64,000 bases of DNA, from NCBI GenBank assembly GCA_007115705.1, contig QXEO01000236.1, positions 5,243,434 to 5,307,433 of the forward strand, given 5' to 3'. A model generated the notes under the pieces. The model saw nothing but the letters and a program-made list of their open reading frames with translations, ran no database searches and was not told where the DNA came from. Origin of the DNA: Dactylis glomerata (lineage: Eukaryota; Streptophyta; Magnoliopsida; Poales; Poaceae). This document shows positions 32,180-44,231 of this stretch, piece by piece. Position 1 is the stretch's first letter. The number at the start of each line of letters is the position of its first letter. Both the position numbers and the translations under genes were made by a program.

Positions 32180-32745
32180 TGACGAGGTTCAACCCCGGCA
32201 ATGCCCATGTTTGTGGGCTTTCGAGACATGGAGCGTATGTGGGATCCGGCGAACTCGACGGCGATCAGACGAAAATAGAGGGACACGAGGTTTTACCCAG
32301 GTTCGGCCCCCCTTAGTAGGGTAATGACCTACGTCCTGCTTGTCTGACTTTTATTGATGGGGTGGCTACAATGGAGGTGTTACAATAGCGGCGTAGGTTG
32401 GATCTAGCCGAAGGTGGAGTGCTCTAATATATCGAGCGCTCCGGTGTGAGGTGGTGGAAAAGTGTCTAGCCCTTTCGGGACCTCCCTCCTAGCCTTTTAT
32501 ATGCGAAGGCTGGGTCTCAGGATTGTCCATCAAGCAAAGTATAGATAGAATCGGTTTTGAACAAACCCTAGTCGAAAACTAATCCAACTTGGACTCTTCG
32601 AGCCTTTGCTTGTACGCCAAGTACTGCTTCCGAGCCGCGTCAGGCCGCTATCTTTATGGGCCTTGCGATCCCTTCGACAGTAATCCCTCCTGGACCGAAA
32701 ACCAGGTAGGCGAATATCGGAGGCCCATTTGTCATTCCTTCGTCA
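32180..32745 (-). repeat. 5' LTR of element A, complete
   Basis: It is 566 bp, with plus-strand ends tgacgagg and ccttcgtca, a 6-bp terminal inverted repeat tgacga/tcgtca. A TATA box lies at 32493-32502 and an aataaa polyadenylation word on the minus strand near 32354. The right flank cccga (32746-32750) would be the target-site copy. The matching left copy cannot be checked because the other LTR is truncated. Confidence 0.88.
32493..32502 (-). promoter_or_regulatory. TATA box in the LTR of element A
   Basis: The reverse strand reads atataaaagg. The same box is present in the partial 3' LTR (about 19076-19085). Confidence 0.6.
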
Positions 32746-33033
32746 CCCGACAAGCTAGGCCCAAGTGTAATCCAAGTCGAGATACGAGTTCATGTCGTAT
32801 ACCGATATTGTAATACGTACCGGATCCCTCCCGTTCCTTGAGACCTGGCCACCTATATATAGGGGCCAGAAGAGGATGGTGGGGGACAGATTGAAAGTAA
32901 GCAAAAGTTCACCTTATGTTTACTTCCGATACGCACCTTGTTTTGACTGATCTTACCTTCGAGTTCATCCGACGCCCTATTCCCCCGATCCTAAGTCCTT
33001 CATCTAGGACATTTGTCGAGTTAACCCTCGTCA
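32746..33033 (+). repeat. LTR fragment of the D family, inverted relative to D
   Basis: The plus strand from cccgacaagctagg to ccctcgtca is the reverse complement of the D LTR with about 4% differences by eye, lacking the first two dozen bases of the LTR. It begins exactly where the LTR of A ends. The simplest reading is that A inserted into this LTR, which could be the 3' LTR of element B (same orientation). A TATA box lies at about 32850-32862. Confidence 0.75.
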
Positions 33034-34318
33034 GCCGGTGTCAAAAGAGGTGGCAGCGGTGGCGATTTGGTAGTGTGAGAGATGCGAGAGCAAGAGGAGA
33101 GACGATGTGGGCGGGGGAATAGGCTGCATGGCTGGCATGTGGTACCCAACTGTCTCAGTATCCTACGTGACTTTGTTCACGGCTTCTGTATGGCGCCCTA
33201 CGGGTCAGGGACACCATGCATGTTATTAGGATTCACCGGATAGAAAGCTAGTTTGGGGCGCGCGGCTAGGTGCGGATCTCTACCTGCGCTTCCAATAGCC
33301 ATTTGGGGAATATGCGGCCGGAATGCTCTATTTCTTAGTTGATTATTGAAAATTTAGCTTAATTTTTTAGTTAAGTAACATCATTTCACGATTTTATACT
33401 GTGTGGACTACTTTTCAGTTATAACCTACTTGCAACTAAAAAAAAGCTTTTTTGCAACTCACGTCTAGCACGGATCATGATCAAATCCACATGCCGAGGA
33501 TCTTTTTTGTTAGATACACATGCCGATGATCTTACTAAGCTTAAGCTATAACTAAATTCTTAGTCGAACCAAAATCAGTAAAACAACATAATTATCGGGT
33601 GTTGGCTAAGCAATAAGAAATTCATGTGTGCCTACGAACTACCATTTATTATACGTGCAAAACCATAATGTTATCATTTTTTTCAGGAACACAAATACGC
33701 AATGTGTTTGTAAAATCTGAGTATAGATACTGCACTATTGTTCCCTAGAAAAACAAATTACTACGGCCTGTTGAATATTTTTAAACCAGTATAAACAAAC
33801 TTCTAAAATAAATGGAGGAAATTTTCTTGATTATCTAAGAAGATATTGACATAATATATAGCTATAGTAGTTTATTAAGTAGTCTCTCCCTTTCATAATT
33901 CCTCCCTTTCATAATTCCTGTTATAATTATGGGTATGTCTAGGGTTTAGTCTATTGAGCACTAACTTAGTGCGCAGTAGAATGACATCATCACATCTCAT
34001 TCTCAATTGTAACTCACGCTGCAACTCACTGCTAGCACAAATCACGAAGAAAATTTAACGATTCGGATGTATTGTTTCTAGTTGCAACTGAAATAATCTC
34101 AGTTGAGTTGTAACTCAAGTGCACGAATCACGATGCAAATCTGATGGTTTAAAATTTTACTGAGCCTAAATTAGTTCTCAGACTGAGAACTAGCAAAACC
34201 GTATAATTTTAGTTTAAATTTAAACTAAAATCATGATAAAAATTCTGGAAACGAGGCCTAGTAGAATCAATTGCCGTATCCTCTTTTGTTATAGTAACGA
34301 GCTTGGCCACAAGTGGAA
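33034..34318. other. Intergenic region downstream of the F-box gene
   Basis: There is no supported gene. 33034-33330 is GC-richer and looks low-copy. Further right it is AT-rich. A 17-bp segment (ctccctttcataattcc) is directly duplicated at 33889-33925. The interval 33930-34215 holds words such as gttgcaactgaaat and gagttgtaactc, as also seen at 36440-36550, which resemble a dispersed grass repeat, but I cannot define its ends. Confidence 0.4.
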
Positions 34319-36074
34319 TTAAATTAACGCCTGGTGGTCATCGTGGTAGTACTTCGCGTGCGTAGGGCTCGGGCTGTCGTCCTCCCTCGGCCGGCACACC
34401 GTGACATGGGCATCCCGCCACGCCTTCCGGGTCTGTGACACCTGTTCTTGGACGATCTTAAGAAGCTGGTCATGGTCTACCTGAGTTCCTTCTTCTTCTG
34501 GCGTAACGAGTACCAGCTGCTCGAGGACAGGAGCCCTGCGCAGGACGAACCTGAGCAGCCTCAGCTCGCGCATGGTGCCCCGGAAGTTGACCATCTTGAT
34601 GAACGTCAGGTGGTCGAGAGAGATCTCTTCGTCGAGAACGATATCCTCGTCCTCGCTGGTCTCAGTGGTGTCCTGGCAAGTGGCTGGGAGCTGCAAGGTC
34701 CATCCGAGAATTCGCCGGCAATTAATGGCACTGCATTCGTACGCAGTTCTGCGTGAGATGGAAATATATCAGGATCGATGTGATGTTTACGCGGACGAAG
34801 AGTCGCTCGAGAAGCAGCGGATCGGCGAGCTCGAAGAAGTCGGAGAAATAAGCGACATCGTCGTCGCTAATGGAATCCATGAGCAGCTGCAGTTCTTCTA
34901 GGTTCGGGGTATGCACAGAGAACTCAAGACAATTTCGCTCTACATTGATGTGCTGATGGGTAAATCAGTAGTACTGGTTAATCCATTGTGTCAATTTAGG
35001 ATGCTAATAGCAAGGAACTATCAGATGAAAAACATCATTAATCGGCGCAAGAACGAGTTTTGAGTGCCGTACCAGCAAGCCCTTGGAGCAAAGTGTCAAA
35101 ATCCTAGCATGCGCGACCTTGAGCAAGGCGCATGAGTAGGCGAAGTCGTGAATCATCGGGTCGTATCCGCCGAAGCCGAGGTGGGACATGTACGCGTCCC
35201 GCAGCTTTGGCGTGTCGGCAGCCCACGTCGTCATTGAGTTACCTGTGCCGAACACGACGGGGTCGACCTCGTAGCCGTCTCTAGAATAGAGGATGTCGCC
35301 GTGGAACGCGAAGGACTCGAGCGCGGGCGCGGCCACATGGAGGTCGCACATGGCCAGGCAGCTCACGATCTCCAACCCCCGCAGTCTCTCGCCGGCGACC
35401 CTCACCGACGCGAGGAGGTGGCAGCTCCTCAGGCTCAGGAACTCGAGCAGCCGGCACTCCGAGACCACGTCCCGGAGAGCGTCGTCGGTGACGTCGACGC
35501 GGTTGAGGGAGAGCGATGTCAGGCCGGCGAGCCCCGCAACGCCGGGCGGGACGTCGCGGAGGCTACACCGGCCCAGGCTGAGCACCGCCAGCCAGTTCTC
35601 GGCCTGGAACAAGTCCCCGGGAATCTGCAGCAGGGACGCGTCGTCGTTGTGCAGGACTCCCCGCCGCGCCGGGTCCACTCCGACCTCCCTGGCGCCTCTC
35701 CCCAGGGCGGCGGCGACCCACTGGAGGACGTCCTGCCCGAGCGCGTCGGCCGGGGACAGCGCAACGCGGAGCACGTCGATGGGCGCGGCGCCGTGGATGC
35801 CGATACAGCGGGCCACGGTGGCCGCGATCTGCGCCGGCGACTGGCCGCGGACGAAGTCGCGGTCGGTGAAGTCGAGGACGGCGGAGGCGGCGACCGCGTG
35901 GATCCACAGGCGCGCCCACCTCGTGGAGAGGGCGCTGGTACGGGCGGCGCACTTGAGGGAGAGCCCGCCGAGGATGGAGTGGAGGACGTCGTCGGGGAGG
36001 CCGCTCAGCCGGTCCTCCTCGGATGATGCTCCCATGGCCTTGGCGCACTTCTTTGGGCTGGATACTATCCCCAT
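34319..36074 (-). CDS. F-box/LRR/FBD protein, three exons, apparently intact
   Basis: Exons: 36074-35034, 34952-34791 and 34690-34319. Both introns (81 and 100 bp) have gt-ag borders and phase 0, giving 524 residues from the first ATG. The open frame extends 14 codons further upstream without an ATG. Residues about 20-62 form the F-box (DRLSGLPDDVLHSILGGLSL, STRWARLW). Leucine-rich repeats follow (LTSLSLNRVDVTDDALRDVV, LLEFLSLRSCHLL). Exon 2 carries PNLEELQLLMDSISDDDV, and exon 3 the FBD-type end (LDHLTFIKMVNFRGTMRELR). Proteins of this class are substrate receptors of SCF ubiquitin ligases; the target is unknown. The first exon is very GC-rich, common in grass genes, and produces long antisense ORFs that are not real. 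Confidence 0.85.
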
Positions 36075-37235
36075 CTTGCCTTGGCGCGCACTAGACCTCG
36101 TTTTTTTTAGATCCACTACTAGACTTCTTTGGGTCTGAGAATTTTATACACAAACAGTTTCAGTAGTGTCGCGTGAATGTTTAATCCCTTCCCTTGCAAG
36201 ATTTGACTGAAACAAGTGTGAGATCAGACAGAGTCATCATCGCGGCTGCTTGCTAGACAAGGAGACGTGCGCGCGGTTCAACGTGTCAATTCTGGGCTGG
36301 ACAAACGTCAAGCAATCTATTTTTTTTCTCGGTTTTGCTTATTTTCGCTCGAACAAGAATCAAACTAGAGTTCATTCTAAATTTAGACCGGTCGTATTTG
36401 CATTCTCATCCGTGCGGCACGTGAGTAGCACATGAGTTAGCGCTGATTTTTCTAGTTGCACATGTGTTTTAAGTAAGATTTATTCAGTTGCAACTGAAAT
36501 TTTTAGTTACACTGTGATTTAAGTAAGTATTTTTTTTCAGTTACACACAGTAGTTATAGATGAATCTTCTATGTTTTACATTGCAGTTTTCCAAATGCAA
36601 TGGTTGCAGCCGGACCAGATAGTTTTCCGTTACACCATGGTCATATTTTTCTTTATAAACTAGAAAAATACCTCGCGTGTTGCAGCGGGATTCTCTTTAA
36701 AAATCTACTATGTATAAGACACATAAAATGGGAAGTGTCTATTAAAATCATTAAAATTAATCTGAAGATTCAATTGGTCACAATATTCAAGGGCTCAATT
36801 TAATTAAAGTTAAATTTTTGTGTATTTGCCAACAAAAAGTGAAGTATTCAATTGTATGGCTTAAAAGAATTGATGAGGTGGATATATTGCATACAAAGAT
36901 ATTAATTCATTAATATTAGTGGGATGACATGGACAATTGATTGGCTAATATAGTGAGTGATGTGGATAGCTTGCATGTTGAGATAGACAACTTAAATGAC
37001 CCCTTAGTGGGGTTTTGCTTTATAAGAAGTATAGATGTGTGTGATGTCGTTCAAACGAGAACTAAGCTAATTCTTACTTGAATGAGAACTAGAAAGACCC
37101 TCATTTCTTAGATTCAATCATCAATCTATCTAAGGGTAGATTGCATCTTCTTCGGATCCAAATAGCAATTTTTTTATGCGAGTTGACAATAGAAATGTGA
37201 TGTGTTCGAAGTGAGTTCTTGATCAATATTTTGCC
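36075..37235. other. Upstream region of the F-box gene, AT-rich intergenic DNA
   Basis: The F-box promoter should lie at 36075-36400; I see no convincing TATA box. 36420-36560 repeats gttgcaactgaaat-type words also present at 34075-34110. 37020-37100 contains gagaactaagctaattct ... gaatgagaactag, possibly the end of a small repeat. No gene is seen. Confidence 0.4.
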
Positions 37236-37245
37236 ACTTTGGGGA
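37236..37245. repeat. Left target-site duplication of the LINE
   Basis: actttgggga here and at 40663-40672 flanks the LINE exactly, next to the poly(A) tail (poly-T on the plus strand) on this side. Confidence 0.8.
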
Positions 37246-37555
37246 TTTTTTTTTGAAACCGTGGACTGTGAGGCAAAGGGCCCCACAGCAAATTTATTTC
37301 AAATAAAATAGTATTTACAAAACACTACCCAAGAGGGAAGCAACAGAAAAATATTTACATATGTACAGTAAACTGACCAAAACTAAGGAAGAGATTTAAT
37401 CCAATCCAGTAAGGCCTCCTTATGCTTGCTCTTGATTCTGTATTGTAAGAGAGAAATATCATGGGTGAATTTGACTTTCCACTTAGCAAAAGAGGGCTTT
37501 TCATGTCTGAAAATCTTTCCAATACGAATTAGCCATATATTCCAGCAGGTAGTGA

Positions 37556-39761
37556 TCAACATTCCATGAAGAATGGCTTATTAAAGCTTCGCCTTGCTCT
37601 GGCTACCAACGCTTGAATATCAGTACTAGACGACCAGTCCACTTGCAAATAATTCCAGATTCTTCTACTGAAGGTGCACTCAAAAAATAGATGCACACGG
37701 TCTTCATAGATTTTACCAGGGCAAAGCTGCCTACGCTGAAGCATATCACGAGTGTTAATGAGATCACGCAGCACTAGCCATGCAAATACTTTAGTCTTCA
37801 AGGTGAAACATGACTTCCAAAGCCATTTGAAAACTCCAGGCACTTGAATGTGTTTGTGAATATGATCATAGAAATTCAGAGACGAGTACTTATCCCCCAG
37901 ACATAAGACCAGCTATCACATTGATCAGACAATGGGTTTTCTTCCAAAATCAACTATAACTGCTCTAGTTCTTGAAATGCCTGAACAGAAATAGGTCTTC
38001 GAAAAAGCTCAGACGGGTCATTAGCTGCATACACATTCGCAGCCGACATATTTTCCTCCAACGCATAAGAAAACAGCCGTGGAAATCGGATCATCATGGG
38101 TGTGCTCAAATTATTTACAGTCCAATTATCAGACCAGAACAAGAAAGTATTGTCCCTCCCAATCTTAACCTGGGCCGCACCCCTAAAGTTATCCACCTGC
38201 TTCATCACATCTCTCCACCAAAAACTTCCACAAAGATTTTCTGCATGTGGAATTTTATCTTGGTAGTAAGCATGCCAAAGCCAAACTAGTTTTACCCAAG
38301 GGATGTCAGAGTTGTTGTAGAATTTATCCAGAAACTTGATGAGCAAGCCGCATTTTGTTTTTGGAAATTGATTACCCCCAGACCTCCCAGTGATTTGGGC
38401 AAACAGACCATGTCCCATGCTGCCAAAGATTGCTTCGGCTCATGCAACTTATCCCTCCAAAGACAGTGCCTCAATATTCTGTCAAATTGTTTAGTCAGAC
38501 CCAGTGGTAAGCTCAATGTACAAAGGAAGTGTAAAGGCATGGAGGCAAGCGCCGAGTGAATCAACTGAAGTCTAGCTCCTTGAGACAGAAAACTAGAACT
38601 TGCCAATAATTTCCTTTCAAGGCGACACACCAGAGGAGAAAGATCTGCAATTGTCGGCCTAGTAGTACCCAATGGTAAACCCAGATAAGTAAACGGCATG
38701 GTCCCAACTTGACATTCAAACTCATCAGCTAAATGATTTAGGACTTCCTCATCAACATGAATTGGGAGCATATGTGATTTACTGAAATTTATCTTTAACC
38801 TAGTCGACTTTGAGAATTTAACCAGAGTTTCTTTTACCACCAAAATCTCATCTAATTGGGCTGGAAGGATTAACAATGTATCATCAGCGTATTGTATTAT
38901 TGGGAAATCCATATCATTTGAATCAATGGGCCTGTGAAGGATACCTTGGTTAACAAGGTCATTGACTGTTGATTGAAGAAGATCCGAGCCAAATAAATAA
39001 TAAAGGGGAGAAATTGGATCCCCTTGACGCACTCCTCGCTTGCATTCAAATTGTTTTCTCGGAATTCCATTTAACAAGATAGATGAAGTTCCAGTAGATA
39101 ATATAGATTTTGCCCATCCTAACCATCTTTCATTGAAACCTTTGAACTTCACCACTTGAATGATAGCTTCATGCTCAATTGTATCAAATGCCTTTGCAAA
39201 GTCAAGCTTTAGAATAACTATAGGTTTTTTAGATGCATGGCACAAGTAGAGATACTCAAAAGCCCAAGCTAAACAATCTTGGATAGATCTGTTCCTGAGA
39301 AAACCATATCGATTCTTGTGTAAGCATGTGAGAATTTTATCTTGTAGTCTACTGGCCGCCAACTTTGTCAAGAATTTCATACACACATTAGTCAGAGAAA
39401 TAGGCCGAAAATCATTTACTTGCACTGCAACTTGTTTTTTAGGAACCAATGTGATGAATGAGCCATTTATATTTTGCAATTTGATACTTCCATCGTAGAA
39501 ATCATTGGCAAGGCGGTAAAATTCATTTTGAATTATGGGCCAACATTTCTTCATGAAAAGGCTGTTGTACCCATCCAGCCCAGGGGCTCTATCTCCAGGC
39601 ATGGCCTTTATAACCTCGTCCATTTCCTTTTTAGTGAATGGAATAGTTAACTCATCTAATCCATCCACCTGTTTGATAATTCGAGCAAGATCAAACTGCA
39701 TGTCAATTCCTTCTGATCTGCCCATACGATCTTTGTACTCATGCCATGAGATCATGATCAC
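37556..39761 (-). pseudogene. LINE reverse transcriptase and zf-RVT domain, broken
   Basis: RT (39761-38292) shows APGLDGYNSLFMKKCWP, VNDFRPISLTNVCMKF, LKLDFAKAFDTIEH and the active site IIQYADDTLLI. A one-base shift near 38360 moves the C-terminal part into the frame at 38418-37954 (IPWVKLVWLWHAYYQ). A stop at 37954 and another shift precede the zf-RVT part at 37843-37556 (FAWLVLRDLINTRDMLQRR, CPGK ... HLFFEC). The protein would nick and prime at the target; this copy is inactive. Confidence 0.85.
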
Positions 39762-39891
39762 TTACTTCCTTTCCCTCACTATCCTGAAGCATGGCAACGG
39801 AATTTCTTCTAAATCTTTCTGTGGCTATCGCGTGAAAAAACTTCGTGTTATCTTCGCCTTGTTTGATCAATCTAATTGTGCAACGCTTGTG

Positions 39892-40608
39892 CTAGTACCT
39901 ACACTCCGCAAGCAACAAATCATCCAAATGCAGCTTAACAATCAAACGAAAGTTGAACTCCACCAAAAACAATGGCCTTTTCTCTTCCAGGGTATCTAAC
40001 AACAAAATAACATTGTTGCAATTTTGGATTAAGCCTTTTAATCTTGCCAAACTGAGATGCCATTTCTTAAGAGCATAACAAAGATTCTTCAATTTGTCCA
40101 CCAACACCGTAGAGCTATAATCTTTATGCGAAGGTTGGACCAAGATGACTTCACACACTCAATAAACCCTGGCAAGTCAACCCAATAGTTTTCAAACTGA
40201 AATATCTTTGCTTTTGGAATATCAGTGTCAATGTTGACTATGCAAGGCATATGATCAGAGCCCTTCCTAGCCAAAGGAAGCACCATAGAGTTAGGGTAAT
40301 CCACGATCCAATTACAACTCGTGAAGAACCAATCAAGTTGCTCCAATAGGGGAGTTTTTTTTCATATTCGACCATGTGTAATTCCTGCCTTTTAAAGGAA
40401 TCTCAAGAAGACCAAGGTGACCGATTACCTCATTGAACAAAAACATGTCATTGATATCTCCTCCACCTTTGTTTCGATTTTCATGTGACCTCATGAAGTT
40501 GAAATCGCCTAAAATAAGCCAGTTGGCTGATGATGGAATGTTTAAATCATAAAGCCATGAAACAAAATTATCCCTCTCAGTTCCACGGCAAGGCCCATAT
40601 ACACACAC
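39892..40608 (-). pseudogene. LINE endonuclease fragment
   Basis: Three overlapping frames (40608-40333, 40346-40089, 40158-39892) contain NWLILGDFNFMRS, GLLEIPLKGRNYTWSN, then LDWFFTSCNWIVDYPNS and KGSDHMPCIVNID. These match the second half of an AP-type endonuclease/exonuclease domain, including the SDH motif. Frameshifts separate them. The N-terminal part of the domain is absent. Confidence 0.8.
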
Positions 40609-40662
40609 CAGCGTCCAATTTGCAGAATTATGTACCGAAGTGAAGTTTATAATTATGCCAAA

Positions 40663-40672
40663 ACTTTGGGGA
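40663..40672. repeat. Right target-site duplication of the LINE
   Basis: The second copy of actttgggga, at the truncated 5' end of the LINE. Confidence 0.8.
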
Positions 40673-42594
40673 AATTGGCAAGCGAATTGAAATCTTGTGT
40701 GATGATATTAATAATACTCCATATTAAAGGTATTCTATTCTGACACAAATTTGGCTGGGCATCTACTAAATCTAGACATGTACAATGCACCAAGTGTTTT
40801 ATACGGACCCAATACATCAAATAATATGCATCAGTATGCCAGCAAGAGGGGCCCACCATTGGTTTAGTGGTTTGACTTTTGATGCAATATCACTCCTAAG
40901 TGTTAAGGTCTAAATTTAATGCACATACTCAAGGTTCAAAGAGGGCTTTAATTATGCATTTGTGCACAGGCAGAGTGCATGCATTCTGGTTCAGGTTGCT
41001 CAAGTAACATACACTAGTGTCATACATATGTTACTCTTCTATATTACCACCTTCATAGTGGACAATAACATATTTGTGGTATCATTCAATGTCTCATTTA
41101 TTAGTCTATAGACTCATTTTATCTTTGGATGTGTGATGTTATGGTAACATAGCTAGCTACTGCAATCTCTCTCTCCTCATTTAATGGCATGTTATATCAG
41201 TACATGTAGTTACATGTTACTATCTATATTACTTCCACTATAGCTAATCTAATGGGGAATCAATTGGAGTAGTAATATACATATGTTACTAGTATATGTT
41301 ATTGCCTCCACGTTGGGTAGTGTCATAGGTGTGATAACATAATGAGCTTTATTTATACCTTGTATAATAATTTTTCATTTAAAAGCTTTATGTGATGGTA
41401 ATATATTATGTTACCACAATTGTCTTTGTCCTCTTTAACTACTTGTCACATAATTTTTTTGTCGGGGTCGTATCCATGTTACTAATTATGTTAGGTTATA
41501 CATTTATTTGGTGACTTACGGGTTTCCTATAGAAGATTCGAATTTTGAAAAAAAAGTTGTAATTAACTAGCAATAATGTTGGTAACTAAGCTTTAATTTT
41601 CACTTTAATACAATATTTTACTAATAAAATGTTAAATATCAATTTTATTTCTATTATGGAAATTATTTTGTTAGATTAACTAATGATAATCTCAAATTAT
41701 AAGTTATTAGAGTAGATTATGTAATATGGATAATAAAAAATAAAATTTTATGGAGTAGATTTTGTGATTTGAAAATTAGCAAATGAAAGGTGATATCTTA
41801 ATGCTTATTTGAAATTGTATGGTCTATGAACAACCAGTGATATCTTAATTCGTGATTAATAAGAATAAATAATAATTTTGAATTGTCACTAGTCAATGTT
41901 CTTTCCAGCGTATGCAATTTGAACGGTTAACAATCTGTGTACATTGAATAAAACTTGTAATCACGTAGTTAAGTTTTGTTACTTACGTTGTTGATATATT
42001 TATGTATTATGCATAGAACAACTGAAAATAAATTTTAAAGTACTTAAACACGAATGGTGTAGTATATGAGGAACACAAAGTATGGCATCATTATGAGAGT
42101 TGCATTTCTATGCTAAGTTCCATGTGTGAGCTAAGATTGACGGTTTTGAGTGGATTTTGGTCGCAGTATACATGGATGTTGAAAGATTAAGATGTCACCT
42201 AGAGAGAGTGGGGAGTAGGCTTTTACAAATTTGTTTTGAAAGAATGGGGAAATAATATAATAGTTTATTTTTCAAGCATAAAACCTAAATATGTTGCGAT
42301 CAACTAAGTGCAATAACAACCACATATACTAAACAAGATGAGAATATGATGTATCACAAGAGGTACATGTTTAGGTCCTAGCGTACAATGCATGGTAAAT
42401 ACCCTACTCCCTATTTTGTGGTAGCTTGATTATCTCTTTGTGTGCTTGAGGACGAACTCAAGGAAGTTTCAAGCTCATCTATGGTGGCTGGTGAATGGTG
42501 AGAGATAGGATCTATGTGATTTTCCTCTCTTCTTGGCAGGCCCCTAGAATCCTTATACACTTGGTGGTCTAATGTTACAGGTGCCGAGCCTATC
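40673..42594. other. AT-rich intergenic region, probable MITE at about 40985-41335
   Basis: There is no gene. The interval 40985-41335 is rich in gtaacat and atgttac words in both orientations (agtaacatac ... catatgttact ... tactagtatatgtta) and includes tctatagactcatttt. This combination recurs in a known class of short grass inverted-repeat elements, but the exact ends and target site are not clear. The last five bases (tatgg, 42595-42599) are the left target-site copy of element E. Confidence 0.45.
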
Positions 42595-42599
42595 TATGG

Positions 42600-44231
42600 T
42601 GATGGCTTGTAAGTAACAGCCTGTTGGGAACCCCAAGAGGAAGGTATGATGAGCACATCAGTAAGTCTTCCCTCAGTTGTGAAACCAAGGTTTATCGAAC
42701 CAGTAGGAGAAAGCCAAACTTCAGAAGGTGATGCTTGCTAGCTTCGCGACACTCCGGACAATGGTGCCAGAAATATTGCTGGTGCGTCTTCACCTAGCAG
42801 CAACGTGAAACCTGCACACAACACAACCAAGAACTTTGCTCCCAACTTAAGATGAGGTTGTCAATCTCACCAGTTTGCTGTAAACAAAGGATTGAGCGTA
42901 TCGAGTGGTAAAAGGGTAATAGTATGCAAGAAAGTAAACAGTGCCAGTAAAAGTAAAACAGTATAGCAATGTAAAGGAAATTGGACCGAGGTCCACAGTT
43001 CACTAGTGGTGTCTCTCCATAAGATAAATAACAATATGCTGGGTAAACAAATTATAGTTGGGAAATTGATAGAATAAAGATAACGTACATATGTCATGAG
43101 GATCACTATGAGATTCACTCTGGGCATTATGATAAAATACATAGACCGTAATCTAACTGCATCTATGACTAATAATCCACCCTCTGAATGTCGTCCGAGC
43201 AAACATTGGGTATTAAGTTGCGAACAACGGATAACTGCATTAAGCAAAGTGCATAAAGTAAACAAAGCAAATATCCTTGGACACAAGAATGTTGTTTTCT
43301 CCCTAGTGGCAACAGCACATCTACAACCATAGAGGTTTCTGTCACTCCCCCATATTACTAGAGGCATGAACCTAACTATCGAGCATAAATACTCCCTCTT
43401 GGAGTCACTAGCATCTACTCGGCCAAGATATGTACTAGCAACGGAGAGCATGCAAGATCATAAACAACATAGAGATAACATAAAGATATATGATTCATCA
43501 CATCAACTTGACATAGTACCAATACTCATCGGATCCCAACAAACACAACATGTAGAATTACATAAAGATGATCTTGATCATGTAGGGCAGCTCACAAGAT
43601 CTAAACATGAAGCACATGGTGGAGGATACAACCATCTAGCTACTGCTATGGACCCGTAGTACAAGGTAGACTACTCACACATCACTCCGGAGGTGACCAT
43701 GGTGGTGGAGAAGGCCTCCGATAGGGATTCCCCTCTCTGGCAGGGTGCCAGGAAGAGCTCCTGGATCCTCCCGATCTCGCTTCGATGACGGCGGCCGCTT
43801 GCAGTATGTTTCGAGGAAAAGCGATCCGTTCTTTAGGTTTTTCCCGTCGAGGGGATTTTATAGGCGAAAGGGCAACGTCAGGAGGTGGGCCGCCTGGCCT
43901 CACCATGTGGTGGCGCGGCCAGGGGCTAGGCCGCGCCACCATAAGGTGAGCCTGGCCCCTGGCCCCCCTCCGTCTTATCTTCGGTCTTTGCGAAGCTTCG
44001 GTAAAAATAGGAGGTTCGGCTTTTATTTCGTCTAATTCTGAGAATATTTCCTGTGTAACATTCTGAAACACAAAAATAGTAGAAAATAGGGAACTGGCAC
44101 TGTGGCATCTTGTTAATAGGTTAGTACCGGAAAATGCATAAAAACGCCACAAAGTGTAACAAAACACAAAGCAAATGGTGTATAAAAAAGCATGGAGCAT
44201 CAAAAATTATAGATACATTTGAGACGTATCA
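42600..44231 (-). repeat. 3' LTR of element E
   Basis: 1632 bp; plus-strand ends tgatggcttg and gagacgtatca. The reverse strand contains a TATA-like cctataaaatcccc at 43852-43865. It lacks a preceding polypurine tract because gag sequence adjoins it directly. Confidence 0.9.

Larger units (their letters stand above)
18997..32745 (-). mobile_element. Tat-type Gypsy retrotransposon A, near full length, decayed
   Basis: The order on the minus strand is 5' LTR (32745-32180), primer-binding site, ORF1, gag, protease, RT, RNase H, integrase (to 25153), a short repeat array, two antisense genes on the plus strand (24752 back to 20982), a non-coding region and a partial 3' LTR (19325-18997). RT before integrase defines Gypsy. 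Antisense accessory genes between integrase and 3' LTR are typical of the Tat lineage (compare gene 23 of maize Grande). The coding region carries at least five stops and three frameshifts. The overlapping LTR parts differ at about 10 sites in 325 bp by eye, all transitions. Confidence 0.9.
37246..40662 (-). mobile_element. L1-type LINE, 5' truncated and frameshifted
   Basis: The minus strand carries an endonuclease fragment, reverse transcriptase and a C-terminal zinc-binding RVT domain, ending in a short poly(A) (nine T at 37246-37254 on the plus strand). A 10-bp target-site duplication defines both ends. The element starts inside the endonuclease domain, so about half of a full L1 is missing. 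This is the usual result of incomplete reverse transcription. Confidence 0.88.

Noticed and set aside
31487..32182. Plus-strand 231-codon ORF opposite ORF1 of A
   Set aside because: Composition mirrors the ORF1 repeat and there is no recognisable domain. The gag-oriented frame starts right after the primer-binding site and is the better explanation.
35293..36138. Long plus-strand ORFs (281 and 241 codons) opposite the F-box exon
   Set aside because: They are antisense shadows of a very GC-rich exon, with arginine/serine/glycine-rich content and no domain.
43096..43659. Small ORFs shared between 43096-43659 and 56347-56910
   Set aside because: They are the two LTR copies of element E; conservation reflects LTR duplication.
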